The notes under the pieces were generated by a model. It did not search any database and was not told the origin of the DNA. It worked only from the letters and a program-made list of their open reading frames with translations. A stretch of 56,615 nt of DNA from positions 1 to 56,615 of the forward strand of contig LNFR01000063.1 in the NCBI GenBank assembly GCA_001567185.1, in the 5' to 3' direction. The translations under genes were made by a program, and so were the position numbers. The stretch is from Bacteroidetes bacterium OLB12 (GTDB taxonomy: Bacteria; Bacteroidota; Bacteroidia; Cytophagales; Cyclobacteriaceae). Positions within the stretch are counted from its first letter, which is position 1, and every line of letters begins with the position of its first letter. Shown here in pieces: positions 19,801-27,490 of this stretch.

Positions 19801-20332
19801 TTCGCTTGCCGGAAACTGGAAATATGATGTTGAACTGGAATATGGTTCGCGGAGAAGTATGTTTGATGGAACTACCATTGGTAAACTGTTTGCCGATAAC
19901 AATGCGGGCAAGGATTCGGCAGTTACCACATCAGCCACGGGCGCACAGGTTATCAAACTGGGTGTAATCAAAAATGAAATGAAATACGACCTGAAAGAAT
20001 TTACGGTAGAAGCCGGCAGGCCGGTTGAAATCGTTTTTGAAAACCTTGACTTTATGCAACACAACCTGGTAATTGGTCAGATTGGTTCGCTCGAAACAAT
20101 TGGCAAAGCGGCCGATAAACTGGCAAGCGATCCGCAAGGCGCAGAAAAACATTACGTGCCTCAACTGGCCGAGGTTCTCTACTCAACCAAATTAGTTAAC
20201 CCGCAGCAAACAGAAACATTAAAGTTTGTTGCTCCCGCTAAAACGGGCGATTATCCCTATGTGTGTACATTTCCCGGGCATTGGTCTATTATGAATGGAG
20301 TAATGAAAGTTGTTCCCGCCAAGGCACTTTAA
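16850..20332 (+). CDS. Multidomain lipoprotein: ThuA, PVC-type dehydrogenase propeller, HEAT-like, jelly roll, azurin-like copper domain
   Basis: 1160 residues from ATG 16850; the GTG at 16832 is less likely because MRLPLLLIILLAVFASC gives a clean lipobox. In order: ThuA domain (about 35-240, VLFLGHNSEHHNSAQVLP to FYTAYGHDEKTW); PVC-type membrane dehydrogenase propeller (about 290-680, GFDLELFAAEPNIINPIAMEWDEKGRLWV); HEAT-like helices (about 690-860); a galactose-binding-like jelly roll (about 880-990); and a cupredoxin (about 1030-1160). The cupredoxin has the full type-1 copper set: His in MQHNLVIG, and Cys, His, Met in CTFPGHWSIM, as in azurin. No CxxCH heme motif. First gene of a tight operon with the epimerase and oxidoreductase. 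Likely a periplasmic sugar dehydrogenase with a built-in electron acceptor; substrate unknown. Confidence 0.85.
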   Translation: MRLPLLLIILLAVFASCNQSPKSIRNDSGKIEVLFLGHNSEHHNSAQVLPLLASQLSLEGISFTYTSNPDDLNAENLDKYDALMIYANHDSITASQETALLSFVEKGRGFIPVHCASWCFRNSQKYVDLVGGQFSTHKTDTFTTQIIQPNHVITQGLKPFSTWDETYVHAKLASDINVLMERVEGDHHEPWTWVKEFGKGRVFYTAYGHDEKTWNNPGFHELMKQGILWAVGDVAKQKWETYSKQLPTLVYRDAEGIPNYEKRNPGPRYQDPLTPEESARLIQVPVGFDLELFAAEPNIINPIAMEWDEKGRLWVIETVDYPNTVLEDKSEGDDRIKICEDTDGDGKADKFTVFADKLNIPTSLVFANGGVIVSQAPQFLFLKDTDGDDKADVRKTIIDGWGVFDTHAGPSNLKYGMDNQIWGSVGYSGFEGTIAGVNRNFEQGFYRFKPDVSSFEYMTTTSNNTWGLGFTENNDVFGSTANNTHSVFMGIPNQALRDVGGAQLNGSAKIDGHYAMHTITDKVRQVDVFGGFTAAAGHNFYTARNYPEAFWNKVAFVCEPTGHLVHIAKIEKKGAGFIEKDGWNLFAGADEWVAPVDAKVGPDGAVWVLDWYNFIIQHNPTPTPERGGFKGENGKGNAYENPLRDKSHGRVWRVVNRQAKKVKPLVLDKENPNQLIKELKNDNMFWRLTAQRLLVERGNPDVVSKLIDLAGNQDVNEFGDNYAALHALWTIDGLGVISKDDKAAAAVEKALTHPAAGVRKAAIQILSKSGWSEEIITRYNLLNDQDPNTRLAAIVSLMEIAPSETLGAVLYQISTEENVKNDEWLSKAVYAVAHQHRKGFLNKFLAANPDYDKQKAGELKRELPSVNDNAWKEMKLPQYMEAAGLTIDGLVWFRKAVELPASAAGKKGTISLGNIDDSDITYINGIKVGSIERRYNDKRVYEIPAGVLKAGKNSIAIRVEDTGGGGGLPGKPEELFLQTGGTKISLAGNWKYDVELEYGSRRSMFDGTTIGKLFADNNAGKDSAVTTSATGAQVIKLGVIKNEMKYDLKEFTVEAGRPVEIVFENLDFMQHNLVIGQIGSLETIGKAADKLASDPQGAEKHYVPQLAEVLYSTKLVNPQQTETLKFVAPAKTGDYPYVCTFPGHWSIMNGVMKVVPAKAL

Positions 20333-20340
20333 AATACTTT

Positions 20341-21201
20341 ATGAGGTTAGATGTAAAATTTGGCGTAAGCACCTGGTTGTGGACCTCACCATTTACCACC
20401 GAAACCATTGGGTTGTTTCCAAAAATTAAAGCCATGGGATTCGATGCGGTTGAAATTCCTGTAGAGTATCCTGAACTGATTGACGCGAAAAAAGTAAAAG
20501 AGGCATTGCGCCAAGAGGGCTTGCAGGCAATTGTATGCGGGGCTTTTGGTCCTACACGCGATTTAACCCACGATGATCCAACGGTTCATCAAACCTGCTT
20601 TCAATACATTATTCAATGCCTTGATTTCTGTAACGCGTGGGATGCAAAGTTTTTAGCCGGGCCTATGTATTCGGCAGTAGGTAAGGCCCGCATGGTATCG
20701 CCCGAACAACGAAAAATAGAATGGGATCGGGCTGTTACCAACATCTACAAAGTATGTAACCTGGCACAGCAGCGCAACCTGCAAATCGCCCTGGAGCCAC
20801 TCAACCGGTTTGAGTCGGACATGATTAACACAGCCGAAGATGTAGGGCGGTTGGTAAACGATGTAAATCATCCGGCTGCTAAAATTATGTTGGATGGATT
20901 TCACATGACTATAGAAGAAAGCAATCTTGAGGCGGCCATCACTTCCGTGGGACAGAAGCTCATTCATTTGCAGGTATCCGAAAATTACAGAGGCACTCCC
21001 GGAACCGGGCAAACACCCTGGCACGCACTCAGGCAAGGATTAAGTAACATTGATTATAAAGGTGTAATTTCCATTGAAAGTTTTACACCCGAAATAAAGG
21101 AATTGGCTGGAGCCGTATGCATCTGGAAAAACCTGGCTCCTTCGCAAGATGCGTTTGCACAGGATGGTTTACAGTTTTTAAAAAAATTATTAAACGATTA
21201 A
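20341..21201 (+). CDS. Sugar phosphate isomerase/epimerase (psicose/tagatose 3-epimerase-like TIM barrel)
   Basis: 286 residues from ATG 20341, eight bases after the previous stop. Xylose isomerase-like TIM barrel opening with FGVSTWLWTSPFT; metal and catalytic acids in IALEPLNRFESD, KIMLDGFHMTIEES, LIHLQVSENYRGTPGTG and GVISIESF. This arrangement (Glu, Asp-x-x-His, His, Glu) is that of ketose 3-epimerases. Co-transcribed with the upstream lipoprotein and the downstream dehydrogenase (three-base gap). Substrate inferred only as a keto-sugar. Confidence 0.85.
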   Translation: MRLDVKFGVSTWLWTSPFTTETIGLFPKIKAMGFDAVEIPVEYPELIDAKKVKEALRQEGLQAIVCGAFGPTRDLTHDDPTVHQTCFQYIIQCLDFCNAWDAKFLAGPMYSAVGKARMVSPEQRKIEWDRAVTNIYKVCNLAQQRNLQIALEPLNRFESDMINTAEDVGRLVNDVNHPAAKIMLDGFHMTIEESNLEAAITSVGQKLIHLQVSENYRGTPGTGQTPWHALRQGLSNIDYKGVISIESFTPEIKELAGAVCIWKNLAPSQDAFAQDGLQFLKKLLND

Positions 21202-21204
21202 GTT

Positions 21205-22338
21205 ATGAGCAAAACAATTAATGTAGCTATTGTAGGATTAGGCTTCGGAGCCGAATTTATTCCAATCTACCAAAAATACCCGGGTGCAAAGCTGGTGGCG
21301 ATCTGTCAGCGTAATAAATCCAAACTGGATGAAATTGGAAATGCATTTGGTATTGAAAAACGTTACACCGATTACGATGAACTGTTGAAAGATCCGGACA
21401 TTCACGCAGTACATATCAATACACCCATTCCTGATCATGGTATTCAATCCATCAAAGCATTGAAGGCAGGCAAGCATGTGGCGTGTACCGTGCCCATGGC
21501 AACAACCGTGGCAGAGTGTGAAGAGATCGTGCGCCTCACCAAAGAGAAAAAACTTACATACATGATGATGGAAACTGTGGTCTATGCCCGTGAGTTTCTG
21601 TACATGAAAGAACTTTATGAAAAAGGAGAGTTGGGAAAGGTGCAATTTATTAAAGCCAGTCACCAGCAAGATATGGATGGTTGGCCCAACTACTGGCCGG
21701 GGCTTCCGCCTATGTATTATGCCACACATTGTGTGGGGCCGGTACTGGGGTTGTTAAGAAAAGAAGCTGAATATGTTTCTTGTTTCGGATCAGGTACCAT
21801 TCGCCCGGAACTGATAAAACATTACAACTCACCGTATGCAGTAGAAACTACCCACATAAAATTAAAAGACTCAGACTTGAGCGCGCATGTGTACAGGTCG
21901 TTGTTTGATGTGGCGCGCCAGTACCGCGAAAGTTTTGAAGTATATGGATCAAAGAAATCGGTAGAGTGGCCATTGATTGAAGGCAAACCATTGGTGGTAC
22001 ATACAGCCAAAAAACCAGAACATGAAATTCCGGAAGAAGTAGTGTGCCCGGATTTTGCAAAATTATTACCCGAACCTATTCAACGATTCACCACCAAAGG
22101 AGTGTATGATGCCGATGATCATCAGCATTTATCGTTTACACAGGGCGCAGGTCATGGCGGTTCGCATCCGCACTTAGTGCATGAGTTTGTAAGCGCATTG
22201 CAGCAAGGAAGGCAACCCTATCCAAATGCTACCCAGTCGGCCAACATTACGTGTGTGGGTATCCTGGCGCATGAATCGGCCCAACAAGGCGGTAAAGTTA
22301 TTCCGTTGCCGGAGTTTACGCTTTCGAAGTTGTACTAA
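21205..22338 (+). CDS. Gfo/Idh/MocA-family oxidoreductase
   Basis: 377 residues. N-terminal NAD(P) fold VAIVGLGFGAEFIPIY, the DYDELLKDPDIHAVHINTPIPDHG block and the EKP-like position GKHVACTVPMATT (EKP replaced by CTVPM). C-terminal domain with HCVGPVLGLL and DHQHLSFTQGAGHGGSHPHLVHEF. A soluble sugar or cyclitol dehydrogenase completing the three-gene operon. Replacement of the usual EKP lysine motif is unusual and may mean altered catalysis. Its stop codon lies inside an IS-end-like sequence (22331-22351). Confidence 0.88.
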   Translation: MSKTINVAIVGLGFGAEFIPIYQKYPGAKLVAICQRNKSKLDEIGNAFGIEKRYTDYDELLKDPDIHAVHINTPIPDHGIQSIKALKAGKHVACTVPMATTVAECEEIVRLTKEKKLTYMMMETVVYAREFLYMKELYEKGELGKVQFIKASHQQDMDGWPNYWPGLPPMYYATHCVGPVLGLLRKEAEYVSCFGSGTIRPELIKHYNSPYAVETTHIKLKDSDLSAHVYRSLFDVARQYRESFEVYGSKKSVEWPLIEGKPLVVHTAKKPEHEIPEEVVCPDFAKLLPEPIQRFTTKGVYDADDHQHLSFTQGAGHGGSHPHLVHEFVSALQQGRQPYPNATQSANITCVGILAHESAQQGGKVIPLPEFTLSKLY

Positions 22339-22351
22339 CCCCATATAAGTT
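22331..22351 (+). repeat. Solo copy of the left end of the IS3-family element
   Basis: TGTACTAACCCC, one mismatched base, then TATAAGTT: 20 of 21 bases identical to the left terminal repeat of the complete IS at 25451-25471 and in the same orientation, but with no IS interior behind it. It overlaps the last codons of the upstream oxidoreductase gene (TTG TAC TAA). Confidence 0.7.
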
Positions 22352-22462
22352 TTATCGATAGCTAAACGGTTAGCTAAAGTTATAGAACCGCTGAAATTTG
22401 AGGAGTCAAAGTTGTTTTTATCATTTTAACAGACACTACTTTAAATAAATATCGTTATTGAT

Positions 22463-24852
22463 ATGATTAGACAGGAAATCATTTTAGCGTTTCGCGATTT
22501 TCATAAAAACCGTTTGTATTGGGGTGTTAGCGTTTTTAGCATCGCATTGGCTGTTGCTTCTGTGCTAGCGATTTCGCATTATGTTGTTGTTGAGAAATCC
22601 TATGATAAGTTCCATGTCAATTCAGAGCAGATATTTCGAGTGGTTTCAGAGTATAAGGATGGAGAACAATTACATAAGAAAGCGATGGCTCCGGGAGCTA
22701 TTGGCTACTACTTAAAACAGAATTCTCCTTCAATTAATAATTTTTGTGTATTGTCGACAAAATATGGACCTGAGAAGATATCCATTGACACTACTGGCTT
22801 TTTTTACACCAACTACCTTTATGCAACCAGTAGTATTTGTAAGATATTTACGTTTCACTTCATCCAAGGTTCAGAGAATGGGTTTGAGGGTTCACAGACA
22901 GCAATTATAAATGAGACCAAGGCAAGAAATTGGTTTGGAGATCCACAGAAAGCAATAGGCCAAATGATAAAAATGCAGCAGTCCGATGTGACCGTTGTTG
23001 GCATTTTTAAGGATTTCCCAAGTACAAGTCATTTCAAGCCAGAGTTCATTGTTAGAATTCCTGACAGATGGGAGGTTCATAACAAGTGGGACTGGCCATC
23101 ATATTATACTTATATCAAAATAGGCGAACGACCTTCAGCATTACCAGAAATTGAATCAATTTTGGATGAAGCTAATAGAACCATATTCAACCCGTCTATT
23201 CAAAAGAGTAATCCCTCTATTCATGATGCTCATTTATCCCTTCAAGCTCTTTCGGATATCCATTTGAATTCCAACCTTGAAAGAGAAATACAGGCAAATG
23301 GAAGCAATGAATTCATTACTATTTTAATTTGGATTGCAATTCTAATTTTGGTCGCGGCTACTCTTAATTTCACGAACCTTTATGTTACTCAATTTCAGAA
23401 CAGATTAAAAGAGGTTGGATTACGCAAAATTAATGGTTCATCCAACTGGTATATTTTTCAATCATATCTTATCAGGGCGTTAATAGTTGTGTTATCTAGC
23501 TTTGCCTTTGCTTTATTCTTCGTTTTAATGCTATTTCCCATATTTCCTTTAGATATTTTAAAGACCACCCCAGATTCTGTTTTGGAGTTTTTAATCATAC
23601 CGTCTTTTCTTCTCATTGTTTTCCTGCTGCCGGCTCTCGTCATGTATCCAATAGTCTGGTTGAGGAATACTACAACAGCCCAATTGATTCGAGGAAAGGC
23701 TCCGCTTCGGATTTCGTCATCTTTTTTTTCAATTTACGCTTTTACTCCAGTTTGTAATCTCTGGTTTTTTGGTTGGTACTACACTTGTTATGTATAACCA
23801 ATTTACATTTATCCAAAATAAAAATCTAGGAATAAATCCAAGTCAAGTAATCAGAATCAAACTGCCTTCTGAAACAGATAATGATGCCAAGAAATTAATG
23901 GATCGACTAAAAGCACTCGCAAATGTCGATGCTGAGGCTTTAACTGGAATTAGTCCGGGTGATCAACCTCGGTATCAAAAGCAAGAAATTGTTATGCCGA
24001 GTGGGAATATCGTGAGCGAGGAAGTAATGAATGTTTCTATTAGTAACGGATTTGTTGAAACGCTAGGAGTAGAATTATTAGAGGGTAGAAACGTAATTGA
24101 TTGGATTGCAGATTCTGCATATCTGGAAGCATTAGTTAATGAATCTTTTATTAAGGCATTTGGTATAAAAAATCCGATTGGTTTAACGTTCTCATCAGAT
24201 TATAACTATATGGGCCATAACCCCAAAGTAAGAATTGTGGGTATTGTTAAAGACTTTCATTTTAGTACGCTGCATGATAAAATTGGCCACATGGTCTTCA
24301 CGAATCAGGGAGGGAATCAAGTTCTCATGAAGGTGAGTGCTACTGATATTTCCTTCATTCTTGAAGAAGTGAAAAAAATGGCTACGGAGATCACAGGATC
24401 AAGTGAATTTTCCTATGATTTTCTTGATGAGCATTTTGCTGATGGATACCGTAGCGATCTTGAGCGAAGAAATCTCTTTTTGTTCTTTTCCTATCTTGCG
24501 CTGGTTATTGCGTGTCTTGGATTATTTGCCCTGTCATCTAAACTGGTTCTTTCTAAATCAAGAGAAACAGGGATTAGAAAAACATTTGGCGCAACTACCC
24601 AGGGCCTATTACTTCGGTATAGCGTTTCTTGTACAATACATGCTTTTATTGGGTTAGTAATTTCAATCCCAATAGTTTATTACTATGGCAATTCATGGTT
24701 AGATAATTTTGCGTATAAAAGAGAGATTGGAATTTCCGTAATTATTTTTACAGTTATTATCGTTTACTCTATATCATTCTTAACTGTGCTTTTTTAATAG
24801 CTACAAAGCTGCCAAATTAAACCCTATTGAATCCCTACGAATCCAGAATTAA
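22463..24852 (+). CDS. FtsX/MacB-type ABC transporter permease, two frame breaks
   Basis: A single permease of about 796 residues after correction: N-terminal helix, periplasmic MacB-type domain (VVGIFKDFPSTSHFKPEFIV), a first FtsX block (ILVAATLNFTNLYVTQFQNRLKEVGLRKINGSS), a second periplasmic domain (VRIVGIVKDFHFSTLHDKIG), and a second FtsX block (LALVIACLGLFALSSKLVLSKSRETGIRKTFGATT). An extra T in the T8 run at 23722-23729 and another at 24790-24795 break it; corrected, QFVISGFLVGTTLVMYNQ is restored and the end is AAKLNPIESLRIQN. This double-FtsX form is common in Bacteroidota macrolide/lipoprotein-type exporters. No ATPase gene is adjacent. The gene is visibly A+T-richer than its left neighbours. 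Confidence 0.85.
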
Positions 24853-24936
24853 TGACATAGACTTCAAATATTATAGAATTAATGAAGTTACGAAGGCACG
24901 TTGGGTGTGCAACCATAATTTTATCTGTGCGGTGGG

Positions 24937-24999
24937 GTTTGGCTCTTGCCATAGCTTTGGTTTGTGCGGTGGGTTTGCGTGGCTATGCATGTGCCAAAC
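24937..24999 (+). repeat. Stem-loop repeat, type 1, copy 1
   Basis: GTTTGGCTCTTGCCATAGC (24937-24955) pairs imperfectly with GGCTATGCATGTGCCAAAC (24981-24999), closing a 25-base loop that starts TTTGGTTTG. Two other copies (27280-27336, 28753-28813) have the same loop length and a related loop, but different stems that still pair. Confidence 0.65.
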
Positions 25000-25220
25000 G
25001 AGCGTAGGCTTTAGTTGGGAAATCTTTGTCAGGTTACTCTATCAATTCACATTTATCACTGTGTTGAAAACTTGATTAACTAAACGGCTTCGTCTTTGGT
25101 CTACTCACTCCACGAATTTGTCTTAGGTGGTGCGAGTATGATCCCAAGTCAAATTTGTATTAGCAGGTTGTTTTCTTGTATTTATCTTTCGTAGCTGTTC
25201 TCTTGTTGAAGGCCACATTG

Positions 25221-25356
25221 CCACCAACGGTTTGGCTATGTGCAGTCATGGGTGTTTGAAAGAATAAATTGTCCATCGTGACCGAACGTTTTTAATAAAC
25301 TAAAGCTTCAAATTTACACTAAATCCCGCCATTGCACATAGCTTAGTGTTACCGGC
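25221..25356 (+). repeat. attC-like large palindrome, type 2, copy 1
   Basis: Left side CCACCAACGG then TTTGGCTATGTGCA; GCTATGTGCA (25235-25244) pairs with TGCACATAGC (25333-25342), followed by TTAGTGTTACCGG. The outer AAC/GTT pair and the asymmetric bulge between outer and inner helices resemble integron attC sites. It shares CAACGGTTTGG with the copy at 28843-28993. Confidence 0.5.
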
Positions 25357-25454
25357 CGTTCGACTCCTTTGGGAAATTTTTATTGTCTACCAAAGTATTG
25401 ACCGTTATTTGATATGGAGTAGAAAATCTCAATAAATAGGGGAATTGTCTTGTA

Positions 25455-26521
25455 CTAACCCCCTATAAGTTGGACAGAATCGTTGTTTAAAATGTGTAGT
25501 ACTTGCCGGTTTTCCTGTTCAACTTCCAAGCAAAAGTAGGTGTCTGAACCGGCCGAGTCAAGGCTGGTACAAAGCGAACGATTTGTTGTTTGATTTTTTA
25601 AGGAATCGTTCGGCCTTGATTCGGCCGCTCCAGCCACCTGGTCGCGCTGCTTGTCAGTTGAACAGGAAAGACCTATTGACCATTTCTGATGCGGAGTTAT
25701 CCGCCCTAATCTTCTGTGTTTTCGTTCATAGTTATACCACTGCATGTATTTTTCAATGTGCTGCCTGGCTTCATAATAGCTGCTAAACTCAAAGCGTTCG
25801 ATAAGTTCGCGTTGAAGTATGCTATGAAAGGCCTCGATGTATGCATTTTCTTCTGGTGTAGCCACATGCGTGAACTCCTGCTTGGCTTCAAGTTGAATTA
25901 GAAAGCTTCGCACCTGGTTGGCCAAAAACTGTGAACCATTATCATTTCTGATGATCACTCCCTTTAGGTTGTAAACGGTATGTAACCAGCGAAACATGTT
26001 GATCACATCCACTTTACGTACACTCTTCTGAAAGATCCAATGCAATATCTTACGACTGAACACATCCATGATCGATAACAAATAATACCAGCGGCCTTCG
26101 CCCTGTACCCATACATATTTGATGTCAAGACAGAGGTACTCCAGGGGTTGGTTAGCCAGTATCTTGCGATATTGTACCCAATTGCGTTTACCACTGGTAC
26201 GGATCACTTTCCCGAGAAGAAGCTTGTGAAAGTCCATGAGTCGATAAGTCTTCTTGTGATTGATCAGATACCCTAGGGCTTTCAAATCATCATTAATGGA
26301 CTGATACCCGTAAGCATTGTACGGGCCACTAATCAAGGTTCTGATTTTATCAACCACTTCTTCATTGGATACAGACAATCCGTGATAAAGCGTATGCGTA
26401 CTGGGTTTCATCCCGCGTTGCCCCCGGGGCGGGGTTTATAGTAAAACGTGCTCCGTGGTAATTGCAACCAACGGGAGAGTAATTGCACCGGTACACGGTC
26501 AGAGAATCGTTTGGTCAGCAT
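25455..26521 (-). CDS. IS3-family transposase OrfB (DDE integrase), one frame break
   Basis: ATG 26521 overlaps the orfA stop (TAATG). It reads MLTKRFSDRVPVQLLSRWLQ..FYYKPRPG; one G is missing from the run at 26421-26425, after which the frame continues MKPSTHTLYHG. The DDE catalytic triad is visible: Asp in YLCLDIKYVWV, Asp in IIRNDNGSQFLA, Glu in PEENAYIEAFHS. The HTH_21-type segment SGPYNAYGYQSINDDLKALGYLINHKKTYRLM precedes it. The stop lies in the left terminal repeat. The C-terminal tail of about 60 residues after the catalytic core is longer than usual. Confidence 0.9.
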
Positions 26522-26832
26522 TACTTTTTCCTGGGTTGGATAGGAGTTTTTTTTAGTAGCTCCGACTTCACTTCTATCTCAAGTGCTTGCCGGGCAATGA
26601 TACGCTTCAACCGCTCGTTCTCTTCTTCCAGTGCCCTAACTTCCGGATCCACACGCTTGTAGGCTGGCTTGAGTCCTTCCGTTCCTTTCGCAAGGTAGCG
26701 CTGTTTCCATTTCGCTAATAAAGATGGTGATAGGTTGTACTTGCGGCAGGTTTCCATGTAACCTTCCCGCTCTGCTTCCTGAAGAAGGCTTAGCCGCTCT
26801 TCCGGTGTGAATGATCTTTTTCCTCTTGACAT
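26521..26832 (-). CDS. IS3-family OrfA, helix-turn-helix protein
   Basis: 103 residues: an HTH_Tnp_1 domain (RSFTPEERLSLLQEAEREGYMETCRKYNLSPSLLAKWKQRYLAKG) that binds the IS ends, then a leucine-zipper-like helix (VRALEEENERLKRIIARQALEIEVKSELLKK) for multimerisation with OrfB. Its stop overlaps the orfB start. Confidence 0.9.
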   Translation of the reverse strand: MSRGKRSFTPEERLSLLQEAEREGYMETCRKYNLSPSLLAKWKQRYLAKGTEGLKPAYKRVDPEVRALEEENERLKRIIARQALEIEVKSELLKKTPIQPRKK

Positions 26833-26900
26833 ATTTCCCTAATTTAACTGTTACAAATCTGTTTTCAGATTCTTGTCCAGTCTTATAGGGGGTTAGTACA

Positions 26901-27155
26901 GTTCGTGGACAAAGTCGCATCAGCAAGGCAGGCAATGCTACTATCCGCAACCTGTTATTCATGTGCTCATTCACGGCTTCAGAGAATAACAAAGCCTGCC
27001 GGGAACTATTCAATCGACTTGTGGCGAGGGGAAAATCAAAGAAGCTCGCACTGATAGCGGTAGCCAATAAGCTGCTTAAACAGGCCTTTGCGATTGTGAA
27101 ATCCAATACGACCTATGACGAAAACATTTTAGAAATGCGACCAGCGATGAACTGA
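26901..27155 (+). pseudogene. C-terminal remnant of an IS110-family transposase
   Basis: Open directly from the IS3 right end: VRGQSRISKAGNATIRNLLFM, later LFNRLVARGKSKKLALIAVANKLLKQAFAIV, ending EMRPAMN. This is the Transposase_20 (IS116/IS110) C-terminal domain. The N-terminal RuvC-like DEDD part is absent; it is not found to the left of the IS3 element either. The gene was interrupted by IS3 and its 5' part deleted. Confidence 0.8.
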
Positions 27156-27158
27156 CCT

Positions 27159-27221
27159 GAAATATTTCTTTTTTCAGACGGCCCCCACCAAACTGGGGAC
27201 GGACGAAAAAAGAAATATTTC
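27159..27221. repeat. Long perfect hairpin after the IS110 remnant
   Basis: GAAATATTTCTTTTTTC (27159-27175) is the exact reverse complement of 27205-27221, with a 29-base loop that itself pairs (CCCCA/TGGGG). It starts four bases after the transposase stop. It may be a terminator or the right-end structure of the IS110-type element. Confidence 0.6.
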
Positions 27222-27279
27222 CCTTGATTTTTACCACAGTTCATTGTTGTGTGTAGTTGTCCGCCATTGGGAACTCTGA

Positions 27280-27336
27280 GCATGGATGCAAAGGCTTTGG
27301 GTTGTGTGTCGGCAAGGGCGGCCTTTGCATTGGTGC
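27280..27336 (+). repeat. Stem-loop repeat, type 1, copy 2
   Basis: GCATGGATGCAAAGGC (27280-27295) pairs with GCCTTTGCATTGGTGC (27321-27336), the inner ten pairs perfect. The loop is 25 bases (27296-27320), begins TTTGGGTTGTGTG and ends GGGCG, like the loops of the two other copies. Confidence 0.65.
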
Positions 27337-27412
27337 GACTTAGTAGTAATAAAATTACAAATTATTTAATATTCAATGTTAATTGTTAGAGGCTAAAATG
27401 TCCCATAAGTCA

Positions 27413-27442
27413 TTGAAATACAGTCATTATTAGCTATATTTG
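27413..27442 (+). promoter_or_regulatory. Promoter for the Fic gene
   Basis: TTG at 27413-27415, 19 bases, then TATATTTG at 27435-27442, a full match to TTG-N17..23-TAnnTTTG. A second -7-like TAAATTTG lies at 27451-27458. This placement favours the ATG at 27491 as start. Confidence 0.6.
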
Positions 27443-27490
27443 TTAAATGTTAAATTTGTATTTGTTAATTTATTTATTGAGGATATTGAA

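Larger units (their letters stand above)
24853..25450. other. Non-coding stretch with structured repeats
   Basis: About 600 bases with no credible gene; the small open frame at 24827-25075 lacks coding character. It holds two stem-loop elements described separately (24937-24999 and 25221-25356). It ends directly at the IS3 left terminus, so the sequence originally next to the IS is probably lost. Confidence 0.6.
25451..26900 (-). mobile_element. Complete IS3-family insertion sequence
   Basis: 1450 bases bounded by inverted repeats of 26-27 bases: TGTACTAACCCCCTATAAG plus TTGGACA on the left, the reverse complement of TGTACTAACCCCCTATAAG plus ACTGGACA on the right. It encodes orfA and orfB on the minus strand. 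No target duplication is visible (left flank GTCT, right flank GTTC), which suggests that a flank was lost by an adjacent deletion. Confidence 0.9.
27156..27490. other. Non-coding gap between the IS110 remnant and the Fic gene
   Basis: It holds the 27159-27221 hairpin; a reverse-oriented copy of the GGCGG..ACACACAAC motif (GTTGTGTGTAGTTGTCCGCC around 27246-27264); the type 1 stem-loop at 27280-27336; and the Fic promoter at 27413-27442. No gene is seen. Confidence 0.6.

Noticed and set aside
22359-22376. TAGCTAA-ACGG-TTAGCTA palindrome as an operator or terminator
   Set aside because: Seven-pair arms in A+T-rich sequence with no T tract and no second copy; too weak to call.
22463-24852. Two separate permease genes
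   Set aside because: Both frames belong to one double-FtsX permease; restoring one T-run length joins them into a continuous family sequence.
24827-25075. Small plus-strand frame after the permease
   Set aside because: It overlaps the true end of the permease and the stem-loop repeat, has odd Cys/Gly-rich composition and no homologue that I recognise.
25583-25901. Plus-strand frames opposite the IS3 orfB
   Set aside because: Antisense shadows of the transposase; no recognisable protein.
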